Assembly (NCBI RefSeq): GCF_014652235.1
Contig: NZ_BMYK01000027.1
Coordinates: 16,722 to 80,721 of the forward strand
Source of the DNA: Pseudorhodoferax aquiterrae
GTDB lineage: Bacteria > Pseudomonadota > Gammaproteobacteria > Burkholderiales > Burkholderiaceae_C
DNA: 64,000 nt
Direction of reading: 5' to 3'
Shown here: piece after piece, positions 50,062-60,646 of the stretch
Position numbering within the stretch: the first letter of the stretch is position 1
Layout: every line of letters starts with the position of its first letter
Made by a program: the position numbers and the translations under genes
Notes under the pieces: model-generated
Told to the model about the DNA's origin: nothing
What the model saw: the letters and a program-made list of their open reading frames with translations, nothing else
The model's database searches: none

Positions 50062-52095
50062 ATGCGTTCCATCGCCCACCGCCAGCGACGCGTTCCCGCC
50101 GTCAGCGCCCTTCTCGTTGCGCTGTCGCAGCCGGCCCAGGCCCAGTCGCCCGCCCCCGACGCTGCGCCGCAGCTGCGCACCGTCGACGTCAAGGGCGCCA
50201 CCCTGCGCGACGCCGCCGCCTCCTACTCCACGACGACGCTGGAGGCCGAGGAGATCCAGCAGCTGCATGTGAGCCAGGCCCAGGAACTGTTCCGCAACGT
50301 GCCCGGCATGCACGTGCAGAACTACCAGCTCTCGGGCGTGGCCGACACCATCGTGCTGCGCGGCTTCGGCGGTGGCGGCCATGGCGGCGACCTCGGGGTG
50401 GTGCTCGACGGCATCCCGCTCAACGAGGCCATGTCGCATGCCGACGGCTACGTGGACTTCAACGTCATCGTGCCGCTGGAGATCGCGCGCCTGCGCGTGT
50501 TCCGCGGCCCGGTCTCCGCGCTGTACGGCAACTTCAACCGCGCCGGCCTCGTGGCCGTGGAAACGCGCAAGCGCGGCGAGTACAAGGACCTGGACCTCAG
50601 CATCGGTTCGCACGGCACGCTGGACGCCCAGGCCGCGCTGGGCCTGCGCATCCGCGACGGCGAGTCCCTCAACCTGGCGGCCCAGCACGTCCGCACCGAC
50701 GGCTTTCGCGCGCAATCGCAGGCCGAGCGCACCACCATCGCGGGCCGCTGGACCAAGGCCGTGACGCCCGACCTGGAGATCGCGCTGTCGGCCCGCCTGC
50801 ACCAGGCCGACGGCGACAACCCCGGCTACGTGACGGCCGCCCAGTTCGCCAGCAACCCCTACGGCAAGGACCCGCGCGCCATGAACGACGGCGCGATGAA
50901 GCACTTCGGCACCGCGCGCGCCGACATCAACTACCAGCTCGCGCCCGATCTCAAGCTGCTGACCTTCGCCTACGCGACGCGCCAGGACTTCACGCGCTGG
51001 TTCAGCCGCCCGGCCAACGCCACCAGCTGGCGCCAGCGCGAGGAACACTACGACCGCGACGTGTTCGGCGCCGGCACCAGCCTGAACGGGCGCAGCCAGA
51101 CGGCCTTCACGCCGCTGAACTGGGTGGTCGGCCTGGAGACCTTCCGCGAGCGCACGGACTACCAGTACTTCGACGACCTGGTCAACCGCGCGCGCACCAC
51201 CGGCGCCATCAGCGACCGCAACTCCAAGCTCAACAGCCTGTCGGCCTTCACCGAGATCGAGGCCCCCGTGCACAGGCTGTTCAAGCCCTCCTTCGGCCTG
51301 CGCTGGGACCGCTTCAGCGGTTCGTGCGCCAGGAATGGGCCGGAGACTGGCGGCGACCCCTGCGGCCCGCTGAACAAGCTCACGCACACCAGCCCCAAGC
51401 TCGGCGTGCGTTCCGACGTGCTGCCCGAACTGGAGCTGCGCGCCAGCTGGGCCGAGGGCTTCGCGCTGCCCAACACCTTCGCCAAGTACGCGCTGGGCGC
51501 CGCCAAGCTCGACCCCAACGTGTTCCGCCAGACCGAAGTCGGCGCGCAGTGGAAGCCGCGCCCCGGCATCTCGCTCGATGTGGCGGCCTACCGCCTGGTC
51601 TCGTCCGACGAGATCCGCACCGTGGCCCCGGGCATCTACGAGAACAACGGCGCAACCCGCCGCACCGGCGTGGAAGTCAGCGCACTGTGGGCCGCACGGC
51701 GCGACCTGGACCTGTCGCTGACCTATGGCAGCGCCAACTCCGAGGTGACGGCCAACGCCAACCCCGCCCTGGTCGGCAAGCGCGTGGCCGCCGTGCCGCG
51801 CTACACGGCCACCGCCTCGGCCGCCTGGTCGCCGCTGGCCAACTGGACCGGCACCGTGACCTGGCGCCGGGTGGGCAGCTACGCCGTCAACGCCGACAAC
51901 AGCCTGGTCTACGGCGGCTACAACACGCTGGACCTGGGCCTGACCTGGCGCGCCCGGCCGTACCAGGTCTACGCGACCGTGGCCAACGTGACGGACAAGG
52001 TCTACGCCAGCACCGCCTCCCTTATCGGCGGCACGCAGCTCTTCGCGCCCGGCGCGCCGCGCACGCTCAAGGTCGGCGTGCAAATGCAGTTCTGA
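50062..52095 (+). CDS. TonB-dependent outer-membrane receptor
   Basis: A 677-residue receptor: a signal peptide of about 28 residues, the plug domain (TVDVKGATL, LFRNVPGMHVQNY, TIVLRGFGGGG, VVLDGIPLNE, FRGPVSALYGNFNRAG) and a 22-strand barrel ending in the outer-membrane signature Phe (KVGVQMQF). Position between HupE-like genes and a DUF4198 protein suggests a nickel or cobalt chelate as substrate. Siderophore specificity is a less likely alternative. Confidence 0.9.
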   Translation: MRSIAHRQRRVPAVSALLVALSQPAQAQSPAPDAAPQLRTVDVKGATLRDAAASYSTTTLEAEEIQQLHVSQAQELFRNVPGMHVQNYQLSGVADTIVLRGFGGGGHGGDLGVVLDGIPLNEAMSHADGYVDFNVIVPLEIARLRVFRGPVSALYGNFNRAGLVAVETRKRGEYKDLDLSIGSHGTLDAQAALGLRIRDGESLNLAAQHVRTDGFRAQSQAERTTIAGRWTKAVTPDLEIALSARLHQADGDNPGYVTAAQFASNPYGKDPRAMNDGAMKHFGTARADINYQLAPDLKLLTFAYATRQDFTRWFSRPANATSWRQREEHYDRDVFGAGTSLNGRSQTAFTPLNWVVGLETFRERTDYQYFDDLVNRARTTGAISDRNSKLNSLSAFTEIEAPVHRLFKPSFGLRWDRFSGSCARNGPETGGDPCGPLNKLTHTSPKLGVRSDVLPELELRASWAEGFALPNTFAKYALGAAKLDPNVFRQTEVGAQWKPRPGISLDVAAYRLVSSDEIRTVAPGIYENNGATRRTGVEVSALWAARRDLDLSLTYGSANSEVTANANPALVGKRVAAVPRYTATASAAWSPLANWTGTVTWRRVGSYAVNADNSLVYGGYNTLDLGLTWRARPYQVYATVANVTDKVYASTASLIGGTQLFAPGAPRTLKVGVQMQF

Positions 52096-52113
52096 CTTCA
52101 CAGGAAACACGAC

Positions 52114-52818
52114 ATGACACCGATCCGATCCATCCTCGCCATCACGGCCATGGCCCTCGGCATGGGCGCTGCCCAGGCCCACAACGTCTGGCTCGTGCCC
52201 GATGCCCAGGGCGCCTACCTCGTGCAGTTCGGCGGCCACGAAGGCAAGCTGGAGAGCTTCGACAGCAGCAAGCTCAAGGCCGTAACGGCCTACGACCGCC
52301 GCGGCCGCAAGATCGACGTGGCGACCCAGGCCGCCACCGACGGCGTGCGCGTCAAGCCCGCGCGCGAGCCGGCCATGCTCGCCGCCGAGTTCGACAACGG
52401 CTTCTTCAGCAAGGCCGAAGGCAGTCCCATGGTCAACAAGCCCATGGACCAGAACCCGGGCGCCACGAGCGGCGTGCACGCCATGAAGTTCCACAAGACC
52501 GTGCTGCAGTGGGGCCTGATCGCGCGCAAGGAGCTGGGCCAGGCCTTCGAGATCGTCGGCACCGATTCCAAGGACCCGCAGGCCGGCAAGCCCATGAAGG
52601 TGCAGGTGCTCAAGGACGGCAAGCCCGTGGCCGGCGTGCGCCTGTCCATCGGTGAGGACGGCACGCCCGTCACGAGCGGCGCCGACGGCACGGCCATGGT
52701 CACGCCGGTCGAAGGCCGCAACCAGCTGCTCGCAATCCTCCGCATCCCGGTGCAGGGCAACCCCAAGACCACGCAGCTGAGCTACGAGTACCTGTTCGCG
52801 TTCCAGACGCACGACTGA
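52114..52818 (+). CDS. DUF4198 periplasmic protein, nickel-uptake associated
   Basis: A 234-residue secreted protein. Signal cleavage after GAAQA leaves a mature start HNVWLVP, where N-terminal histidine is typical for metal-handling DUF4198/NikK-like proteins. A C-terminal Ig-like fold (KDGKPVAGVRLSIGEDG) resembles carboxypeptidase-regulatory repeats. It follows the receptor by 18 bp and probably takes metal from it in the periplasm. Confidence 0.8.
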   Translation: MTPIRSILAITAMALGMGAAQAHNVWLVPDAQGAYLVQFGGHEGKLESFDSSKLKAVTAYDRRGRKIDVATQAATDGVRVKPAREPAMLAAEFDNGFFSKAEGSPMVNKPMDQNPGATSGVHAMKFHKTVLQWGLIARKELGQAFEIVGTDSKDPQAGKPMKVQVLKDGKPVAGVRLSIGEDGTPVTSGADGTAMVTPVEGRNQLLAILRIPVQGNPKTTQLSYEYLFAFQTHD

Positions 52819-52948
52819 TCCCGGCGACGGCGCGCCACAAAGGGCGGCTGTCGGACACGCATTCGCGCTTGGGCCCGACAAGCTTCGCGCGCCGCCCACC
52901 CGCCCCTGCGGGATGATCGCCCCGGACCGAACAAGACGGGGCGAACGG

Positions 52949-54247
52949 ATGACAGTCAAGAACAACGGCAGAGCCAGGGGCAAGCTTTTCGTCGCCATCG
53001 CGGCGTCCTGCATCACGCTGGTGCTGACCTTGCTGGCCGTCAACCTGGCAGGAGGCGAGCGCAAGCTGGAGGAACAGGTGCAGCGGTCCTACGGCACCGA
53101 CGACGTGCAGTACCAGCGCGCCATGGGCGTCCTGCTGGGGCCGCCCATCGTCGAAGGCAACCGGTTCCAGGCGCTGCACAACGGCGACAGCATCTTCCCG
53201 CCCATGCTCGCCGCCATCCGCGGTGCGCAGCGCAGCATCACCTTCGAGACCTACATCTACTGGTCCGGCGACATCGGACGCCAGTTCGCCGATGCCTTGT
53301 CGGAACGCGCCCGCGCCGGCATCCCCGTCCATGTGCTGCTGGACTGGGTCGGCAGCGCCAAGATTGACGAAGCCTTCCTGCAGGAGATGCAGGCGGCAGG
53401 CGTGCAGATCCGCAAGTTCCACAAGCCGGCCTGGTACGACATCACGCGCGTCAACAACCGCACGCACCGCAAGCTGCTCGTCGTCGACGGCCGCATCGGG
53501 TTCACGGGCGGCGTGGGCATTGCGCCCGAGTGGACCGGCCACGCCCAGGACCCCGAGCACTGGCGCGACTCGCACTTCGCGGTCGAAGGACCGGTGGTCG
53601 CGCAGATGCAGGCCGTGTTCATGGACAACTGGATCAAGGCCTCGGGCGAAGTGCTGCACGACGAGCGGTACTTCCCGGCAGTCAGCCCGGCCGGTAACGG
53701 CCGTGCGCAGGTCTTCAGCAGTTCCCCGACGGGCGGCAGCGACAGCATGCACCTCATGTATCTGCTGTCGATCGCCGCGGCGACCCGGACCATCGACCTC
53801 TCGAGTGCCTACTTCGTGCCGGACGACCTGGCCATCCATGCCCTGGTCGAGGCCATGAAACGCGGCGTGCGCGTGCGCATCATCGTGCCCGGCCCCATCA
53901 TCGACGCCGAGACGGTCCGGGCCGCTTCCCGGGCCAGCTGGGGACCTCTGCTCGAGGCCGGCGCGCAGATCAGCGAATACCAGCCCACGATGTTCCACTG
54001 CAAGATCTTCGTCGTCGACGGGCTGCTGGTGTCCGTCGGCTCCACGAACTTCGACAACCGCTCCTTCCGCCTCAATGACGAGGCCAACCTGAACATCTAC
54101 GACGCCGCGTTCGCCGAGGAACTGACCAGGCAGTTCGAGCGCGACCTGCAGCAGTCCAGGCGCATCACGCTGCAGGCCTGGCAGGAGCGGCCGCTGCTGG
54201 AAAAGGCGAAGGAACGCGTGGCCGCGCTGCTGTCGGCGCAACTCTAG
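52949..54247 (+). CDS. Phospholipase D-family cardiolipin synthase-like protein
   Basis: A 432-residue enzyme with an N-terminal membrane helix (about 13-34) and two HKD motifs: His173-Lys175-Asp180 (THRKLLVVDGRIGFTGG) and His350-Lys352-Asp357 (FHCKIFVVDGLLVSVGS). These are the paired catalytic sites of ClsA/ClsB-type synthases. The ATG at 52949 gives MTVKNNGR. The 130-bp region upstream shows no clear promoter. It stands alone, with a diguanylate cyclase next. Confidence 0.9.
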   Translation: MTVKNNGRARGKLFVAIAASCITLVLTLLAVNLAGGERKLEEQVQRSYGTDDVQYQRAMGVLLGPPIVEGNRFQALHNGDSIFPPMLAAIRGAQRSITFETYIYWSGDIGRQFADALSERARAGIPVHVLLDWVGSAKIDEAFLQEMQAAGVQIRKFHKPAWYDITRVNNRTHRKLLVVDGRIGFTGGVGIAPEWTGHAQDPEHWRDSHFAVEGPVVAQMQAVFMDNWIKASGEVLHDERYFPAVSPAGNGRAQVFSSSPTGGSDSMHLMYLLSIAAATRTIDLSSAYFVPDDLAIHALVEAMKRGVRVRIIVPGPIIDAETVRAASRASWGPLLEAGAQISEYQPTMFHCKIFVVDGLLVSVGSTNFDNRSFRLNDEANLNIYDAAFAEELTRQFERDLQQSRRITLQAWQERPLLEKAKERVAALLSAQL

Positions 54248-54385
54248 GCGTGGCGTCCTACGCCGCCAGCACGGCGGTGGCGGTCACAGTTGCACCACAT
54301 TTCCATGGCAGCGGGGCGCTACAGTGGCTGGTTGACCTCGCTCACACCGCCACTGCACCACCGCAGCGCCCACCATTCGTCCATC

Positions 54386-56080
54386 ATGCTTCGGCCTTCC
54401 CGCGCGGAACGCTCGCTCGTCTCGCAGATCCTGGTGCTGGCCCTGGCCTTGTTCGGAGGACTCGCGCTCGCACTGGCGCTGATCTTCGGCGGGGCCTTCC
54501 GCGAACACGCGCAAGCGCGCACGGGCGCCGAGATCCAGACCATCGCGGCCAGCGCGGTGCAGTTGCTCTCGGACGGCCTGGCCGAACGCCGCCGCGAGAT
54601 CTCCGTCATGGTCCAGTCGCCAACGCTGTGGCGCGAGGGCCTCGACTCTGCGGGCGTCGTTGCCTTGCTGGGCCGGGCCCGGGCCGTCAGTCCCAACAGC
54701 CTGTGGATCGGCGTGGCCGACCTGCAGGGCGTCATCGTGGCCTCGACGGACGGACTGCTCCAGGGCCAGAGCGTGGCGGCACGCCCGTGGTTCAGGCACG
54801 GCCTGGCCGGGCCTTATCTCGGTGACGTGCATCCCGCGGTTCTCTTGGAGCCCTACCTGCCCAGCCCGGCCAGTGGCGACCCGCTGCGCTTCCTCGATCT
54901 GGCCGCGCCCATCCAGATCGACGGCCGCACCGTGGGCGTGCTGGCGACCCACCTGAGCTGGGATTGGGCGAGGCAGGTCAGCGAGCGCGTCCTGCCATCC
55001 GACGCCGCGGCCCGCGGCATCGAGCTGCTCATCTTCGACAAGGCGGGCGCGCTGCTGTATGCCTCGGGCGGAAGAACGGCGGCCCTGCGCGCGGCGGGCC
55101 AGCGCCTGCGCACCCGGCCCGCTGCGGCAGCGCAGCCGCCGATGCCATGGACCGAGCGCTGGATGGACAACCAGGAATACCTGGCGACGCTGGCACCGGC
55201 AGGCGCCGGATCGCCGGTGGCCGAGATCGGTTGGCAGGTGGTCGTGCGTGCGCACAGCGGCAAGTCCTTCGAGCCGGCGCGCAACGTGCTGGTGGTGGCG
55301 GGTGCCGCCGGGCTCGCGACGGCGCTGGTGCTGTCCATCGCGGCCTGGTTCGGCGCGCGCCGCCTGGGCAGCGATCTGGCCATGCTCACGCATGCGGCCA
55401 ATCGCATCGAGGCCGGCCATGCCGAGGTGCGGATTCCCCCGGCCAGCAGCAGCAAGGAGGTCCTGGGCCTGTCGCGTGCACTGTCGCGCATGACGCAGCG
55501 CCTGATCGAATCGCAGGCGGATCTGGAGCGGCAGGTCGCCGCCCGCACGGCCGAACTGGAGGCAGCGAACGCCGAGTTGGCGAAGCAGGCGCGCCGCGAC
55601 CCCCTGACCGGCCTCCTGAACCGCCGCGGGTTCGAGCCGAAGGCCCAGCTGCTGTTCGATCTGGCCCTGCGTGGCGGCCGCCCCCTGTGCGCCTGCATGG
55701 TCGACGCCGACCACTTCAAGGCCGTCAACGACACCCATGGCCACGCCGTCGGCGACCAGGTTCTCAAGCGCATCGCCAGCTGCCTGCAGTCCCGCATGCG
55801 CAGAACCGACCTCCTCGCGCGCTGGGGTGGCGAGGAGTTCGTCCTGTTGCTTCCCGATACCTCGCTGGAGGCCGCGGGCGAACTCGCCGAGGGCCTGCGC
55901 CTCGCGATCGGTGCGTCCACCACGGGGGCCGTCGGCCGGGTCACCGTCAGCATCGGGCTGGCGCAGATCGCGCCGACGGATCGCACGCTGCAGGCCTTGG
56001 TGGAACGCGCCGACCTGGCGCTCTACCGCGCCAAGGACATGGGCAGAAACCAGGTATCCTCGCTGGCCGCTCTGCTGTGA
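54386..56080 (+). CDS. Membrane-bound diguanylate cyclase with Cache sensor
   Basis: A 564-residue protein: TM1 (about 14-36), a periplasmic Cache-like sensor (about 40-300), TM2 (about 303-325), HAMP, a short coiled coil and a GGDEF domain. The active site is GGEEF at 481-485. An inhibitory site RRTD at 472-475, five residues ahead, implies product feedback. It makes c-di-GMP in response to a periplasmic ligand. The ATG at 54386 gives MLRPSRAERS. Confidence 0.92.
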   Translation: MLRPSRAERSLVSQILVLALALFGGLALALALIFGGAFREHAQARTGAEIQTIAASAVQLLSDGLAERRREISVMVQSPTLWREGLDSAGVVALLGRARAVSPNSLWIGVADLQGVIVASTDGLLQGQSVAARPWFRHGLAGPYLGDVHPAVLLEPYLPSPASGDPLRFLDLAAPIQIDGRTVGVLATHLSWDWARQVSERVLPSDAAARGIELLIFDKAGALLYASGGRTAALRAAGQRLRTRPAAAAQPPMPWTERWMDNQEYLATLAPAGAGSPVAEIGWQVVVRAHSGKSFEPARNVLVVAGAAGLATALVLSIAAWFGARRLGSDLAMLTHAANRIEAGHAEVRIPPASSSKEVLGLSRALSRMTQRLIESQADLERQVAARTAELEAANAELAKQARRDPLTGLLNRRGFEPKAQLLFDLALRGGRPLCACMVDADHFKAVNDTHGHAVGDQVLKRIASCLQSRMRRTDLLARWGGEEFVLLLPDTSLEAAGELAEGLRLAIGASTTGAVGRVTVSIGLAQIAPTDRTLQALVERADLALYRAKDMGRNQVSSLAALL

Positions 56081-56183
56081 CGCCTACCGGCTCCGGCGAG
56101 GGATTGGTCGGGATCTCCTGACCCAGCGACCAGGAACCGGCCTGGCCGCGCGCCTCCCGGCAGCCCACGCACGTGCGCGGAGG

Positions 56184-56226
56184 ACGGATTTCCGTCCGCG
56201 CGCCTGCGGTCCGAGCGGAAATCCGT
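56184..56226. promoter_or_regulatory. Paired upstream activator sites A and B
   Basis: ACGGATTTCCGT at 56184-56195 (within GGACGGATTTCCGTCC) and GCGGAAATCCGT at 56215-56226, which reads ACGGATTTCCGC on the other strand. Centres are 31 bp apart, three helical turns, and lie about 98 and 67 bp before the -12 element of the sigma-54 promoter. They are likely sites for the DctD-like activator. Confidence 0.6.
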
Positions 56227-56271
56227 TCGACCCGCCTGCCCATGTCGGCCCGTGCCGCGCATGCGCAGGCC

Positions 56272-56287
56272 TTGGCACGGGGCGTGC
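56272..56287 (+). promoter_or_regulatory. Sigma-54 promoter upstream of the binding-protein operon
   Basis: TTGGCAC (56272-56278), five bases, then GTGC (56284-56287). The invariant GG and GC are 12 bp apart, as required for RpoN. The expected start site is near 56299, giving a leader of about 27 bases before the ATG at 56326. Confidence 0.7.
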
Positions 56288-56325
56288 TGCAGGTCCGCAT
56301 GCGCGCCTCCACGCCCCTTTCTTCC

Positions 56326-57210
56326 ATGCTGCGCAAGCTCATCGCCACCACCTGCCTTCTGCTCGGCGCCGCCGCACAAGCCCAGCCCACCGACACGCTC
56401 AAGCGCATTGCCGACTCCGGACAGATCAATCTGGGCCATCGGGAGTCCTCGGTGCCCTTCTCCTACTACGACGAGCGGCGCCAGGTGCTGGGCTACTCGC
56501 ACGACCTCATGCTGCGCGTGCTGGACGGTCTCAAGGCCGAGCTGCAACTGCCCGCGCTGACGATCAAGCTCGTGCCGGTGACGCCGCAGAACCGCCTGGC
56601 CCTGGTGCAGAACGGCGCGGTCGACATCGAATGCGGGTCCACCACCCACAACCGGGAACGCGCGCGCCAGGTCGCATTCTCGGTGTCGATCTTCAAGATC
56701 GGCACGCGGCTCATGACCGCACGCGATTCGGGCATCCGCGACTTCCCGGATCTGGTGGGCAAGCGCGTGGTCGTCACGGCGGCCACCACCTCCGAGCGTC
56801 TGCTGCGCATGTTCAACGAGAGCATCGGCCGCAAGTTCACGATTTCCGTCGCCAAGGACCACGGCGAGTCCTTCGCGCTGCTCGAAGCCGGCCGCGTCGA
56901 CGCCTTCATGATGGACGACGCGCTGCTGTACGGCGAGCGTGCCAAGGCCCAGCAGCCCGAGCGCTGGGTGGTGGTCGGCTCGCCCATGTCCTCCGAGGTG
57001 TACGGCTGCATGATGCGCAGCGGCGACGACGCGCTCAAGCGCATCGTCGATGCCGAACTCACGCGGCTGATGCGCTCGGGCGAGGCCATGCGCATCTACC
57101 GCAAGTGGTTCCAGCAGCCCATCCCGCCGCGCGGACTGAACCTGGACTGGCCAGCATCACCCGATCTGCTGGAGCTGTACCGGGAACCGAACGATCGGCC
57201 CGTCGATTGA
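56326..57210 (+). CDS. Periplasmic amino-acid-binding protein (SBP family 3, GltI-like)
   Basis: A 294-residue SBP_bac_3 protein with a signal peptide ending GAAAQA and the ligand-binding elements SVPFSYYDE, NGAVDIECGSTTHNRERA and VDAFMMDDALLYG. The pattern resembles glutamate/aspartate receptors. No ABC permease or ATPase gene is near; instead kinase and regulator genes follow on the same strand, with a sigma-54 promoter upstream. It may present ligand to the kinase as well as, or in place of, feeding a transporter. The ATG at 56326 begins MLRKLIATT. Confidence 0.85.
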   Translation: MLRKLIATTCLLLGAAAQAQPTDTLKRIADSGQINLGHRESSVPFSYYDERRQVLGYSHDLMLRVLDGLKAELQLPALTIKLVPVTPQNRLALVQNGAVDIECGSTTHNRERARQVAFSVSIFKIGTRLMTARDSGIRDFPDLVGKRVVVTAATTSERLLRMFNESIGRKFTISVAKDHGESFALLEAGRVDAFMMDDALLYGERAKAQQPERWVVVGSPMSSEVYGCMMRSGDDALKRIVDAELTRLMRSGEAMRIYRKWFQQPIPPRGLNLDWPASPDLLELYREPNDRPVD

Positions 57211-57248
57211 CCCACCCGCGCACCACCGAGCGGCCGCGGGCCCGGCGC

Positions 57249-59068
57249 ATGGCACGTCGCCTGGCCGGCGCCCTGGCGGCGCTCGCGCTCATGGCCGCCA
57301 GCGCGCTCGTGGCCTACCGCGACAGTCTCGAGCAGGGCATGGCCCAGCTGCAGGCCGAGTCCAACCACCGGCTCGACCTGTTCGCATCGGCGGTCGAGGG
57401 CATGGTCAAGCGTACCGAGCACGTGCCGGCCACGGTGCAGCTGCATCCGGACATCGTGGCCTTGCTGCGCGGGCCGACCACGCCGGCGCGCACGGCTGCG
57501 GCAAGCGCCTACTTGCGCCGCCTGAACGCGCATGTGGGCGGCCTGGCCGTGTTCACGCTCAACGACCGCGGCGTGGTCGTCGCCTCCAGCAACCGCGACC
57601 ACCCGGACGACAGCCGCATCGGCAACGATGTGGCGTTCCGGCCCTACTTCCTGGAAGCCCTGGCCGGCCGGGTAGGCCGGCATTTCGCCATCGGCGTCGA
57701 CGGCAAGACGCCCGGCTACTTCGTCTCGCATCCGATCCACGACGGCGCCCACGTGATCGGCGTGGCGGCCATCAAGATCAGCCTGCAGCCGATCGACCAG
57801 ACCTGGGACATGGTGGGCGCACCGGCCCTGCTCGCCGACGCCAACCGGGTCGTCATCCACTCGTCGCGCGCGGACTGGCGCTACACCTCGCTGGTGCCCT
57901 CGACGCTGGAGCAGCGTGTGGAGCAGCAGCTCACGCGCCTGTACGACGACATGCGCATCGCGCAGTTTCCCCTGGTGCCTGAGCTCGATCCGCAGCGCGA
58001 GCGCCAGCAGATCGGCGAAGAGCTGGTGCTGACCCGGCCGCTGGACGGCATGGACTGGCGGGTGATGCTGTTCCTGAACCTCAAGGACGTGCGCCACGCC
58101 GCGCTGATGCAGGCGGCCATGTCGGCCGTGGCGGCGGCGTTCGTCGCACTGCTGGTGCTGGTGCTCGTGCAGGCGCGGCGCATCCAGCGCCAGCGCCAGG
58201 AGGCCCGGCGCATGCTGGAGAGCGCCAATGCCGATCTCGAGTCCAAGGTGGCGGCCCGCACACAGGATCTGCTCGATGCCAACGCGCATCTCAAGCACGA
58301 GGTGCGCGAGCGCGAGCAGGCCGAGCAGTCGCTGCGCGACGCCCAGGCCGAACTGGTCCACGCGGCCAAGATGGCGATGATGGGCCAGCTGGCCGCCGGC
58401 ATCACGCACGAGCTGACGCAGCCGCTCGGCGCGATCCGCACGCTGTCGGGCAATGCCGAGGAGTTCATGCGGCGCGGCCAGCTCGATCCGGTGGCGAGCA
58501 ACCTGTCCATCATCGGCCGGCTGACGGAGCAGATGGGCAACATCATCCAGCCGCTCAAGGCCTTCGCACGCAAGTCCGAGCCGCAGCTCAGCCGCACCGA
58601 CATCGGCCAGACCGTGAGCAACGCGCTGTTCCTGTATGGCCTGCGCATGCGCAAGATGCAGGTCGCCGTGGTCAACGACTGCGCGCCCGGCACCGTCCAC
58701 GCCTGGTGCGACGGGAACCGGCTCGAGCAGGTACTGATCAACCTCATCGGCAACGCGCTGGACGCGATGGCCGCCTCGCCGGCGCCGCGCCTGGTGCTGC
58801 GCGCCGGCACCGCACCGCACGCCGCCGGCGGGACGCCGTGGACCTGGGTCACGGTCGAGGACAACGGCTCGGGCCTGTCGCCCAAGGCGCGCGAGCAGCT
58901 GTTCGAACCCTTCTTCACCACCAAGGCACCGGGCGCCGGCCTGGGCCTGGGTCTGGCCATCTCGCGCGACATCGTGCGCGGCTTCGGCGGCGAGATCCAG
59001 GTCGCCGACAGTCCCGACGGGGGCACCTGTTTCCGATTGCAGATCCCGGCCGACGGGCCCCGAACGAC

Positions 59069-59072
<4 letters not shown>
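57249..59072 (+). CDS. DctB-like sensor histidine kinase
   Basis: A 607-residue membrane kinase: TM1 (about 8-26), a double-Cache periplasmic domain (about 30-280), TM2 (about 283-307), a coiled coil, a DHp with His about 387 in QLAAGITHELTQPLGA, and an ATPase domain (NLIGNALDAM, EDNGSGLSPKAREQLFEPFFTT, LGLGLAISRDIV). This arrangement is that of DctB, the C4-dicarboxylate sensor. It begins 38 bp after the binding-protein stop and overlaps its regulator by 4 bp. Confidence 0.9.
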
Positions 59073-60406
<1,334 letters not shown>

Positions 60407-60419
60407 GCCACTGCGTCGG

Positions 60420-60463
60420 ACGGGTTTCCGTCCCGACGCGCGCGCCACAAGGCGGCTTTCCGT
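60420..60463. promoter_or_regulatory. Paired upstream activator sites C and D
   Basis: ACGGGTTTCCGT at 60420-60431 and GCGGCTTTCCGT at 60452-60463 share the core CGG-N-TTTCCG with sites A and B. Centres are 32 bp apart and lie about 117 and 85 bp before the -12 element at 60541. Site C also lies in a larger imperfect hairpin (60413-60438) just after the regulator stop, which might slow transcription from upstream. Confidence 0.6.
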
Positions 60464-60526
60464 ACCGGCCCTTGCGTGCCGCGGCAGAAAGGCCTTGAAT
60501 TCAGTGAAGTTTTTCCTTGCCTCCGT

Positions 60527-60542
60527 TTGGCATATGGCTTGC
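60527..60542 (+). promoter_or_regulatory. Sigma-54 promoter upstream of the M20 peptidase
   Basis: TTGGCAT (60527-60533), five bases, then TTGC (60539-60542). GG and GC are 12 bp apart and the match to the RpoN consensus is close. The expected start is near 60554, leaving a leader of about 90 bases before the ATG at 60647. Confidence 0.75.
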
Positions 60543-60646
60543 GAAAGCGTTTCGGTCATCGTGCTGCAACACGCTTGGCGTACCGGCCGCAGGACCCGGC
60601 AATGGCCCCCTGCGGAACCCCGCGAAGACTCGAACGGAGAGCCTCC

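Noticed and set aside
56081..56325. Longer start for the periplasmic binding protein inside the promoter region
   Set aside because: Upstream in-frame codons would place the sigma-54 promoter and activator sites in coding sequence and bury the signal peptide.
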